From positions 498,501 to 562,500 of the forward strand of contig NZ_SNXY01000010.1 of NCBI RefSeq assembly GCF_004362745.1: a stretch of DNA of 64,000 bases. Direction: 5' to 3'. The position numbers were made by a program, and so were the translations under genes. Below the pieces are notes generated by a model. The model saw only the letters and a list, made by a program, of their open reading frames with translations, did no database searches and was not told the origin of the DNA. Positions 44,934 to 52,757 of the stretch are shown here, one piece after another (position 1 is the first letter of the stretch; each line of letters opens with the position of its first letter). This DNA comes from Oharaeibacter diazotrophicus. GTDB lineage: Bacteria > Pseudomonadota > Alphaproteobacteria > Rhizobiales > Pleomorphomonadaceae.

Positions 44934-47378
44934 ATGACCGCACGCAAGCTCCTCGTCGTCGGCAACGGCATGGCCGCGGGCCGGGTGCTCGAGACCCTGT
45001 TCGAGACCGCCCCCGGCGCCTACGACGTCACCGTGTTCAACGCCGAACCGCGCGTGAACTACAACCGCATCATGCTGTCGCCGGTGCTCTCCGGGGAGAA
45101 GACCTACGAGGACATCCTGATCCACGACGACGCGTGGTACGCGGCGAACGGGGTGGATCTCAGGAAGGGCGCCCGGGTCGACGCCGTCGATACCGCGGCC
45201 AAGACCGTCACCACCGCCGACGGCACCGTGCACGGCTACGACAAGCTGTTGATCGCCACCGGCTCCGGTCCGGTGATCATCCCGCTGCCGGGCCACCGCC
45301 TGCCCGGCGTCGTCACCTACCGCGACCTCGACGACGTCGACGCCATGGTGGCGGCGGCGCGCGCCGGCGGCCGGGCCGTGGTGATCGGCGGCGGCCTGCT
45401 CGGCCTCGAGGCGGCGGCGGGCCTGAAGGCCCGCGGCATGGACGTCACCGTGCTGCACCTGATGCCGACGCTGATGGAGCGCCAGCTCGATCCGGCCGGC
45501 GGCTACCTCCTGCAGAGGGCGATCGAGGACCGCGGCATCGAGGTGATCTGCAAGGCGAACACCGAGGCGATCCTCGGCACCGACCGGGTCGAGGGCGTGC
45601 GGCTCGCGGACGGCCGCGAGATCGCCTGCACGCTGGTGGTGATGGCGGTCGGCATCCGCCCGGCGACGGCGCTCGCCAAGGCGGCCGGCATCGCCGTCGC
45701 CCGCGGCGTCGTCGTCGACGACCAGATGCGCACCTCGGCGGCCGACGTGCTCGCCGTCGGCGAGTGCGTCGAGCACCGCGGCGCCTGCTACGGCCTCGTC
45801 GCCCCGCTCTACGAGATGGCCAAGGTGGCGGCGAAGACGCTTCTCGGCGAGGCTGCCGCCTACGAGGGCTCGGTGACCTCGACCAAGCTCAAGGTCACCG
45901 GCATCGACGTGTTCTCGGCCGGCGACTTCGCCGAGGGCGAGGGCCGGCAGGAGATCGTCTACCGCGCCCCCGGCGTCTACAAGCGCCTCGTGCTGAAGGA
46001 CGACCGCCTGATCGGCGCCGTGCTCTACGGCGACACCGCCGACGGCGGCTGGTTCTTCGACCTCCTGCGCGGCGGCACCGAAGTCGCAGCCATGCGCGAC
46101 ACCCTGATCTTCGGACCCGCCTTCGCCGGAGCGGCCCCGCTGGACCCTACGGCGGCCGTTGCAGCCTTGCCGGATGACGCGCAGGTCTGCGGCTGCAACG
46201 GCGTCTGCAAGGGGACCATCGTCAAGGCGATCACGGACAAGGGCCTGACCGGGCTCGACGACGTCAGGGCGCATACCAAGGCGTCGGCGTCCTGCGGGTC
46301 CTGCACGCCGCTGGTGGAGAAGCTGCTCGTCGCCACCCTCGGCGGCGCCTATGCCGCCGCGGCGGTGCCGCCGATGTGCAAGTGCACCGACCTCGGCCAC
46401 GACGAGGTGCGCCGGCTGATCGTCGCCAAGGAGCTGAAGTCGATCCCGGCGGTGATGCAGGAGCTCGGCTGGAAAACCTCATGCGGCTGCGCCAAGTGCC
46501 GGCCGGCGCTGAATTACTACCTGCTGTGCGACTGGCCGGGCGAATACGAGGACGACCAGCAGAGCCGCTTCGTCAACGAGCGCGTCCACGCCAACATCCA
46601 GAAGGACGGCACCTATTCGGTGGTGCCGCGGATGTGGGGCGGGCTCACCACCCCGGACGAATTGCGCGCCATCGCCGACGTCGCCGACAAGTTCAAGATC
46701 CCGACGGTGAAGGTCACCGGCGGCCAGCGCATCGACCTGCTCGGGGTGAAGAAGGAGGACCTGCCGGCGGTCTGGGCCGACCTTGGCAAGGCCGGGATGA
46801 TCTCCGGCGCCGCCTACGCCAAGGGCCTCCGGACCGTGAAGACCTGCGTCGGCTCGGAATGGTGCCGCTTCGGCACCCAGGATTCCACCGGCCTCGGCGT
46901 CAAGCTCGAGAAGATGATGTGGGGCTCGTGGTCGCCGGCCAAGGTCAAGCTCGGCGTCTCCGGCTGCCCGCGCAACTGCGCCGAGGCGACCTGCAAGGAC
47001 ATCGGCATCGTCTGCGTCGACGCCGGCTACGAGATCCACTACGCCGGCGCCGCCGGGATGCACGTCAAGCAGACCGAGGTGCTGACGCTGGTCGCGACCG
47101 AGGCGGAGGCGATGGAGATCGTCGCGGCGCTGACCCAGCTCTACCGCGAGCAGGGCCGCTATCTCGAGCGGATCTACAAGTGGGCCGCCCGGGTCGGCGG
47201 GGACTCGATCCGCGCGGCCGTCGTCGACGACCTCGACAAGCGCCGGCACTACGCCGCCCGCTTCCACCATTCGCAGCGCTTCGCCCAGGTCGACCCCTGG
47301 GCCGAGCGGGTCGGTGGGCGCCACGCCCACGAGTTCGCGCCGATGGCGGCGCTCGGCATCGGGGAGGCGGCGGAATGA
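44934..47378 (+). CDS. nirB: Assimilatory NADH-dependent nitrite reductase, large subunit NirB
   Basis: A protein of 814 residues. The N-terminal FAD/NAD(P)H oxidoreductase (1-400) has KLLVVGNGMAAGRVLE, VNYNRIMLSPVL and AVVIGGGLLGLEAAAGLKARG. A BFD-like [2Fe-2S] region follows with CGCNGVCKGTI and CGSC (about 415-460) and a further CKCTD/CGCAKC pair. The C-terminal siroheme nitrite/sulfite reductase domain carries the cluster ligands TCVGSEWCRFG and GCPRNCAEATCKD. It reduces nitrite to ammonium in the cytoplasm. GAGGAGATCGACC precedes ATG 44934. Its stop overlaps nirD by four bases. Confidence 0.95.
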   Translation: MTARKLLVVGNGMAAGRVLETLFETAPGAYDVTVFNAEPRVNYNRIMLSPVLSGEKTYEDILIHDDAWYAANGVDLRKGARVDAVDTAAKTVTTADGTVHGYDKLLIATGSGPVIIPLPGHRLPGVVTYRDLDDVDAMVAAARAGGRAVVIGGGLLGLEAAAGLKARGMDVTVLHLMPTLMERQLDPAGGYLLQRAIEDRGIEVICKANTEAILGTDRVEGVRLADGREIACTLVVMAVGIRPATALAKAAGIAVARGVVVDDQMRTSAADVLAVGECVEHRGACYGLVAPLYEMAKVAAKTLLGEAAAYEGSVTSTKLKVTGIDVFSAGDFAEGEGRQEIVYRAPGVYKRLVLKDDRLIGAVLYGDTADGGWFFDLLRGGTEVAAMRDTLIFGPAFAGAAPLDPTAAVAALPDDAQVCGCNGVCKGTIVKAITDKGLTGLDDVRAHTKASASCGSCTPLVEKLLVATLGGAYAAAAVPPMCKCTDLGHDEVRRLIVAKELKSIPAVMQELGWKTSCGCAKCRPALNYYLLCDWPGEYEDDQQSRFVNERVHANIQKDGTYSVVPRMWGGLTTPDELRAIADVADKFKIPTVKVTGGQRIDLLGVKKEDLPAVWADLGKAGMISGAAYAKGLRTVKTCVGSEWCRFGTQDSTGLGVKLEKMMWGSWSPAKVKLGVSGCPRNCAEATCKDIGIVCVDAGYEIHYAGAAGMHVKQTEVLTLVATEAEAMEIVAALTQLYREQGRYLERIYKWAARVGGDSIRAAVVDDLDKRRHYAARFHHSQRFAQVDPWAERVGGRHAHEFAPMAALGIGEAAE

Positions 47379-47731
47379 ACGAGGCGACCGAGCATCTGGT
47401 GGCGGTCGGCCGCCTCGACGACATCCCGCGGCAGGGCGCCCGGGTGGTCCGCACCGCCTTCGGCGACCTCGCGGTGTTCCGCACTGCCGACGACGGCGTC
47501 TTCGCCCTGCGCAACGCCTGCCCGCACCGCGGCGGGCCGCTGTCCGAAGGCATCGTCCACGGCCGTTCGGTGACCTGCCCGCTGCACAACTGGGTGATCT
47601 CGCTCGAGACCGGCGAGGTCGAGGGACCGGATCACGGCTGCACGGCGGTGATCGGGGTGAGCGTCGCGGACGGCGTGGTGCGGCTCGACCTGTCGCGGCT
47701 CGCCGCGGCGATGGCGGTGGCGGCGGAATAG
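47375..47731 (+). CDS. nirD: Nitrite reductase small subunit NirD (Rieske type)
   Basis: A protein of 118 residues. The Rieske [2Fe-2S] ligands are present as NACPHRGGPL and VTCPLHNWVISLETGE, that is Cys-x-His and Cys-x2-His. Length and order match the NirD family. It is coupled to nirB by an ATGA overlap and supports electron flow to the NirB siroheme centre. A 113-base hairpin-forming repeat follows its stop by 23 bases. Confidence 0.93.
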   Translation: MNEATEHLVAVGRLDDIPRQGARVVRTAFGDLAVFRTADDGVFALRNACPHRGGPLSEGIVHGRSVTCPLHNWVISLETGEVEGPDHGCTAVIGVSVADGVVRLDLSRLAAAMAVAAE

Positions 47732-47754
47732 CCCCTCCGTCGATCGCCGCGCAT

Positions 47755-47867
47755 CCCCCTCATCCGCCCCTGACGGGGCACCTTCTCCCGCAAGGGGAGA
47801 AGGGACATGCGCGCGCCCTTCTCCCCTTGCGGGAGAAGGTGCCGGCGCAAGCCGGCGGATGAGGGGG
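47755..47867. repeat. Large nested inverted repeat between nirD and nasA
   Basis: The outer arms CCCCCTCATCCGCC (47755-47768) and GGCGGATGAGGGGG (47854-47867) are perfect complements. Inside, a 28-base arm (47777-47804) pairs perfectly with 47816-47843 around an 11-base loop; the arm contains CACCTTCTCCCGC and AAGGGGAGAAGG. A degenerate half copy follows at about 47877-47905. This is the abundant CCCTCATCCG/CACCTTCTCC palindrome family seen in many Hyphomicrobiales genomes. In an operon transcript it would form an extremely stable hairpin. Confidence 0.85.
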
Positions 47868-47951
47868 AGCCACCGCCCTTAACCGCAAGCCGGCGGACGA
47901 GGGGGACACTCCGCCCTTCACCGCACTCGCCAACGCCCAGCGGAACGCCCC

Positions 47952-50639
47952 ATGAAACGCGACGCCACCACCGATCCGTCCGGCGCCGGCGCTCCCGCCG
48001 GGAGCGTCACCCGCACGACCTGCGCCTATTGCGGCGTCGGCTGCGGGATCCTGGCGCGGCGCGGGCCCGACGGCACGCCGACGGTGGCCGGAGATCCCGA
48101 CCACCCCGCCAATTTCGGCCGGCTCTGCGCCAAGGGCGCGGCGCTCGCCGAGACGCTGTCGCTCGACGACCGTCTGCTGGAGCCGCGGATCGCCGGCCGC
48201 CCCGCCGGCTGGGACGAGGCGCTCGACCTCGTCGCCCGGCGGTTCTCGGAGACGATCGCGGAACACGGGCCCGACGCGGTCGCCTTCTACGTCTCCGGCC
48301 AGCTCCTGACCGAGGACTATTACGTCGCCAACAAGCTGATGAAGGGCTTCGTCGGCTCGGCCAACATCGACACCAACTCGCGGCTCTGCATGGCCTCGGC
48401 GGTGGCGGGCCACAAGCGGGCCTTCGGCACCGACACCGTGCCCGGCACCTACGAGGATTTCGAGCTCGCCGACCTCGTCGTGCTCGTCGGCTCCAACCTC
48501 GCCTGGTGCCACCCGGTGCTGCACCAGCGGCTGATGGCGGCGAAGGCGGCGCGGCCGGAGATGACGGTCGTGGTCGTCGATCCCCGGCGCACCGCCACCA
48601 CCGACGCCGCCGACGTCCATCTCGCCATCCGGCCGGGATCGGACGTCGCGCTGTTCGCCGGTCTCCTCGCCTTCCTCGCCGAGACGGGCGCGGTCGACCG
48701 CGGTTTCGTCGAGGGGCATACGGCGGGCTTCCGAGAGGCGCTGACGGCGGCGCGGGCGGTGGGCCTCGCGGGCGCGGCGGCGGCGACCGGGATCGCCGAG
48801 GCCGAACTCGCGCGCTTCTACGCCCTGGTCGCCCGCACGGCGCGCACCGTGACCGCCTTCTCCATGGGCGTGAACCAGGCCGAGGACGGCACCGACCGCG
48901 TCAACGCGATCCTGAACGTCCACCTCGCCACCGGCCGGATCGGCCGGCCCGGCGCCACCGCCTTCTCGATCACCGGTCAGCCCAACGCCATGGGCGGGCG
49001 CGAGGTCGGCGGGCTCGCCAACCAGCTCGCCGCCCACGGCGAGTTCGACGACCCCGAGGACCGCGCCCGGCTCGCCCGCTTCTGGGGCACCGACCGTCTC
49101 GCGGAGCGGCCGGGCCCGAAGGCGGTCGACCTGTTCCGCGCGGTCGAGGACGGCCGGATCAGGGCGCTCCTGATCATGGCGACCAACCCGGCCGTCAGCA
49201 TGCCCGACGCCGACCGGGTGAAGGCCGCGATCGCCGCCTGTCCCTTCGTGGTGGTCGCCGACGTCACCGCCGAGACCGACACCGCCGACGGCGCCGACGT
49301 GCTGCTGCCGGCGCTCGGCTGGGGCGAGAAGGACGGCACCGTCACCAATTCCGAGCGGCGGATCTCGCGCCAGCGCGCCTTCCTGCCGGCCCCGGGCGCC
49401 GCGCGGCCGGACTGGTGGATCCTCGCCGAGATCGGCCGGCGCATGGGTTTCCCCGGCTTCGACTGGGACGGCCCGGCCGCGATCTTCCGCGAGCACGCCG
49501 CCCTGACCGAGGCGCTCAACGCCGGCCGGCGCGACCTCCGCCTCGGCGGCCTCGCCGACCTCGACCGCGCCGGCTACGACGGGTTGGAACCGGTGCGCTG
49601 GCCGGTGCCGGCGGGCACGCGCGAGGGCGCCGACCGGATGTTCGCCGACGGCCGCGCCTTCACGCCCGACCGCCGCTTCCGCTTCGTGCCGACCGTGCCG
49701 ATCCCGCGGCGGGCGGAGCCCGGACTGGTGCTCGCCACGGGCCGGGTCCGCGACCACTGGCACACCATGACGCGGACGGGGAAGTCGGCGCGGCTGTCGC
49801 AGCACATCGCCGAGCCCTATTGCGAGATCCACCCGCGCGACGCCGCGCTGCGCGCCATCCCGGCCGCCGGCCTCGTCGAGATCGCGACCGAGTACGGTTC
49901 CGCGGTGGTGCGGGCGCTGGTGACGCCGCGGGTGCCGGCGGGCAGCGTGTTCGTGCCGATGCACTGGACCGGCCGGTCCTCGAGCCGCGGCCGGATCGAC
50001 GCGGTGGTGGCGCCGCGGGTCGACCCGGTGTCGGGCCAGCCGGCGCTGAAGGCGACCGTCGCCGACGTCCGCGCCTTCGCGGTCGCGTGGTACGGCTTCG
50101 CGGTGACGCCGGCGCGGCCGGACCTCGCCGGCTTCGACTATGCCGCGTCGGCCCGGGCCGGGGAGGGCTGGCGGATCGAGATGGCGGGCAAAATCCTTCC
50201 CTCGGACGTGGCTTCGTTGGCATCGGCTTGCTTGGCGTGGCAGGACGGAGCCGGCACTCTGCACGCCGTTTCCGACCCGGGCGGCGGACGCCACGGCTTC
50301 CTCGCCGTGACGGCCGACGGTCGTGTCGGCGGGGCGATGTGGATCGCGCGCGATCCGGTGGCGGTGTCGCGGCGTTTCGCGGTCGAGGCGCTCGGCGCGC
50401 CGGCTGCCGACGTCGCCGCGTTGCTGGCGGGACGGCCGGGCGCGGCGGTGGCCGACGGCGGCGCGCTGGTGTGCAGCTGCCTCGGCGTCGGTGCCGGCAC
50501 GATCGCCGCGGCGGTACGCGGCGGGTGCCGCGACGTCGCGGCGGTGACGGCCCGGACCGGGGCCGGTGGGAATTGCGGGTCGTGCAGGTCGGAAATCCGG
50601 AGAATCGTCGATGACGCGTCAACCGAGATCCCCGCGTGA
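47952..50639 (+). CDS. nasA: Assimilatory nitrate reductase, catalytic subunit NasA
   Basis: A protein of 895 residues of the bis-MGD molybdoenzyme family. The N-terminal [4Fe-4S] ligands are Cys24, Cys27, Cys31 and Cys59 (TTCAYCGVGCGI, RLCAKG). Molybdopterin domains follow with SANIDTNSRLCMASAVAGHKRAFG, VLVGSNLAWCHPV, ITGQPNAMGGREVGG and VRDHWHTMTRTGKSARL. The C-terminal BFD-like [2Fe-2S] domain has VCSCLGVGAGTI and GNCGSCRSEIRR. It reduces nitrate to nitrite in the cytoplasm. No signal peptide is present, as expected. No separate NADH-reductase subunit gene lies nearby. The stop is 29 bases inside cysG. Confidence 0.94.
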   Translation: MKRDATTDPSGAGAPAGSVTRTTCAYCGVGCGILARRGPDGTPTVAGDPDHPANFGRLCAKGAALAETLSLDDRLLEPRIAGRPAGWDEALDLVARRFSETIAEHGPDAVAFYVSGQLLTEDYYVANKLMKGFVGSANIDTNSRLCMASAVAGHKRAFGTDTVPGTYEDFELADLVVLVGSNLAWCHPVLHQRLMAAKAARPEMTVVVVDPRRTATTDAADVHLAIRPGSDVALFAGLLAFLAETGAVDRGFVEGHTAGFREALTAARAVGLAGAAAATGIAEAELARFYALVARTARTVTAFSMGVNQAEDGTDRVNAILNVHLATGRIGRPGATAFSITGQPNAMGGREVGGLANQLAAHGEFDDPEDRARLARFWGTDRLAERPGPKAVDLFRAVEDGRIRALLIMATNPAVSMPDADRVKAAIAACPFVVVADVTAETDTADGADVLLPALGWGEKDGTVTNSERRISRQRAFLPAPGAARPDWWILAEIGRRMGFPGFDWDGPAAIFREHAALTEALNAGRRDLRLGGLADLDRAGYDGLEPVRWPVPAGTREGADRMFADGRAFTPDRRFRFVPTVPIPRRAEPGLVLATGRVRDHWHTMTRTGKSARLSQHIAEPYCEIHPRDAALRAIPAAGLVEIATEYGSAVVRALVTPRVPAGSVFVPMHWTGRSSSRGRIDAVVAPRVDPVSGQPALKATVADVRAFAVAWYGFAVTPARPDLAGFDYAASARAGEGWRIEMAGKILPSDVASLASACLAWQDGAGTLHAVSDPGGGRHGFLAVTADGRVGGAMWIARDPVAVSRRFAVEALGAPAADVAALLAGRPGAAVADGGALVCSCLGVGAGTIAAAVRGGCRDVAAVTARTGAGGNCGSCRSEIRRIVDDASTEIPA

Positions 50640-52083
50640 GGCCGAGCCGGCCCGGATGGGGCCGCTCGCCAAGCTGCCGGTGTTCCTCGACCTCCACGGC
50701 CGTCGCGCCGTGGTCGCCGGCGGCTCCGCGGGCGCGGCCTGGAAGGCCGAACTGCTCGCCGCCGCGGGTGCGGCGGTAGACGTCTACGCCGCCGAACCGT
50801 CCGATGAGATGGAGCGGCTGGTCGCCCGCGGCGCCGAGGCGGGGTCGCTGACGCTGCACCGGCGGCCGTGGTCGGTCGACGTGCTCACCGGCGCGGCGTT
50901 CGCGCTGATCGACGCCGAGGGCGAGGCGGAGGCGCAGGCGTTCCGCTGCGCCGGCCGCGCCGCCGGCGCCATCGTCAACGCCGTCGACAAGCCGGCCCAT
51001 TGCGACGTCCAGTTCGGCTCGATCGTCAACCGCTCGCCGGTGGTCGTCGGCATCTCCACCGACGGCGCGGCGCCGATCCTCGGTCAGGCGATCCGGCGGC
51101 GGATCGAGACGCTGCTGCCGCCGGGCCTCGCCGCCTGGGGCGGTCTCGCCAAACGCGTACGCGAACGGGTGACCGAGCGGCTGAAGCCCGGCCAGGAGCG
51201 CCGCGGCTTCTGGGAGCACCTCGCCGAGAAGGCGTTCGGCGCACCGCCGGCCGAGGGCGAGGCCGAGCGTCTCCTCGCCGAGGCCGAGCGGATCGCGACC
51301 GGCGGCGGCGACGGCCGCGGCCGGGTGATCCTGGTCGGCGCGGGACCCGGCGACGCCGAGCTCCTGACACTGAAGGCGGTCCGCGCGCTGCAGGCCGCCG
51401 ACGTCATCCTGTTCGACGACCTCGTCTCCGACGAGGTGCTGGAACTCGCCCGCCGCGAGGCCAAGCGGATGATGGTCGGCAAGCGCGGCGGCCGCGACAG
51501 CTGCCGCCAGGAGGACATCAACGCGTTGATGGTGCAGCTCGCCCGCCAGGGCCGCCGCGTCGTGCGGCTCAAGGCCGGCGATCCCATGGTGTTCGGCCGC
51601 GCCGGCGAGGAGATCGCCATGCTGGAGGCCGCGGGCATCCCGGTCGAGGTGGTGCCCGGCATCTCCGCGGCGATCGCGCTCGCCTCCGCGCTCGGGGTGT
51701 CGCTCACCCATCGCGACGCCTCGCACTCGCTGCGCTTCGTCACCGGCCATGCCAAGAACGGCGAACTCGACCCGACGCTCGACTGGCGCGGCCTCGCCGA
51801 CCCCGACACCACGCTGATGGTCTACATGGGCGGGCGCACCGCGCCGGCGATCGCCGGACGCCTGATCGCCGAGGGCCTCGATCCGGCGACGCCGGTGGCG
51901 ATCGGCTACGCGGTCGGACAGCCGGCCCAGCGCATCGCCGGCGCCCGGCTCGCCGACCTCCTCGTCACCGGCGCGATCGAACCGGGTCTGCCGGTGGTGA
52001 TCGGCGTCGGGCGGGTGTTCGAAGCGGTGGCGGCCGCGGCCGTCGGCGTGGCGACGGCGGGCGCCGGCCGCGGCGGGGTTTGA
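50611..52083 (+). CDS. cysG: Siroheme synthase CysG (dehydrogenase/ferrochelatase plus uroporphyrinogen methylase)
   Basis: A protein of 490 residues with two halves. The N-terminal CysG-B half (about 12-220) has VFLDLHGRRAVVAGGSAGAAWKAELL and the NAVDKPAHCDVQFGSIVNRSPVVVGISTDGAAPIL segment. The C-terminal SUMT half (about 235-480) has VILVGAGPGDAELLTLKAVRALQAADVILFDDLVSDEVLEL, RLKAGDPMVFGRAGEE and YMGGRTAPAIAGRL. It makes siroheme for NirB from uroporphyrinogen III. The gene overlaps nasA by 29 bases. It closes the nitrate cluster; the NirB demand for siroheme explains its position. Confidence 0.93.
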   Translation: MTRQPRSPREAEPARMGPLAKLPVFLDLHGRRAVVAGGSAGAAWKAELLAAAGAAVDVYAAEPSDEMERLVARGAEAGSLTLHRRPWSVDVLTGAAFALIDAEGEAEAQAFRCAGRAAGAIVNAVDKPAHCDVQFGSIVNRSPVVVGISTDGAAPILGQAIRRRIETLLPPGLAAWGGLAKRVRERVTERLKPGQERRGFWEHLAEKAFGAPPAEGEAERLLAEAERIATGGGDGRGRVILVGAGPGDAELLTLKAVRALQAADVILFDDLVSDEVLELARREAKRMMVGKRGGRDSCRQEDINALMVQLARQGRRVVRLKAGDPMVFGRAGEEIAMLEAAGIPVEVVPGISAAIALASALGVSLTHRDASHSLRFVTGHAKNGELDPTLDWRGLADPDTTLMVYMGGRTAPAIAGRLIAEGLDPATPVAIGYAVGQPAQRIAGARLADLLVTGAIEPGLPVVIGVGRVFEAVAAAAVGVATAGAGRGGV

Positions 52084-52093
52084 AATCGGTTGC

Positions 52094-52116
52094 CGGACCG
52101 GTAGTGTGGCGGACCG
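52094..52116. promoter_or_regulatory. CGGACCG direct repeat before tetR/betI-like gene
   Basis: CGGACCG occurs at 52094-52100 and again at 52110-52116, 16 bases apart, in the 59-base gap before the TetR gene. It may be a regulator site; the evidence is the repeat only. Confidence 0.3.
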
Positions 52117-52142
52117 TTTCCGGTTCGGGGTGAAGTCCGCTC

Positions 52143-52757
52143 GTGAGCGAAATCCGTCCGAAGTTCACCCGCGAGGAGCCCGAGGTCCGCAAGGCCGAAC
52201 TGATCGCCGCGACGGCCGCCTGCCTCGCCGGGAAGGGCGTGGCGGGCACGTCCGTACGCGAGGTGGCGGCGCGGGCCGGGGTGTCGCCCGGGCTGATCCG
52301 GCATTATTTCGGCGGCATCGACAATCTGGTGCTGGAGACCTACCGCCACGTCGGCGACAAGGTCGCCCGTGCGGTCGACGACGCCGTGGCGCGTGCCGGC
52401 GAGGATCCCGACGCCCGGCTCGACGCCTTCCTCGCGGCCAACTTCGCCCCGCCGATCCTCGACGCCGACCTCTTGTCGACGTGGCTCGCCTTCTGGTCGC
52501 TGGTGCGGCGCGACGAGGCGGTGCGCGCGGTCCACGGCGAGATCTACGCCGCCAACCGCCGTCAGCTGGAGAGCCTGCTCGCCGCCGCCGCGGCCAAGTC
52601 CGGCCGCAGCCTCGACGTCCGGCTCGCGGCGGTCGGCATCACCGCGCTCGTCGACGGCCTCTGGCTGGAACTCTGCCTCGATCCGGCGACCTTCGAGCCC
52701 GGCGAGGCGGTCGGTCTGGTGCGCAAGGCGGTTCAGGCGGCGCTGGCCGGGGCCTGA
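52143..52757 (+). CDS. TetR-family regulator, BetI-like
   Basis: A protein of 204 residues with a GTG start at 52143. The helix-turn-helix lies at about 18-62 (LAGKGVAGTSVREVAARAGVSPGLIRHYFGGIDNLV). HYFGGIDNL is typical of BetI, the choline-betaine repressor, and the C-terminal part (STWLAFWSLVRRDEAVRAVHGEIYAANRRQL) fits BetI_C-type domains. No bet genes are in the window; the Rieske oxygenase and FAD enzyme 2.4-6 kb downstream are possible targets. The 3' end overlaps the convergent GGDEF gene by 25 bases. Confidence 0.82.
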   Translation: MSEIRPKFTREEPEVRKAELIAATAACLAGKGVAGTSVREVAARAGVSPGLIRHYFGGIDNLVLETYRHVGDKVARAVDDAVARAGEDPDARLDAFLAANFAPPILDADLLSTWLAFWSLVRRDEAVRAVHGEIYAANRRQLESLLAAAAAKSGRSLDVRLAAVGITALVDGLWLELCLDPATFEPGEAVGLVRKAVQAALAGA

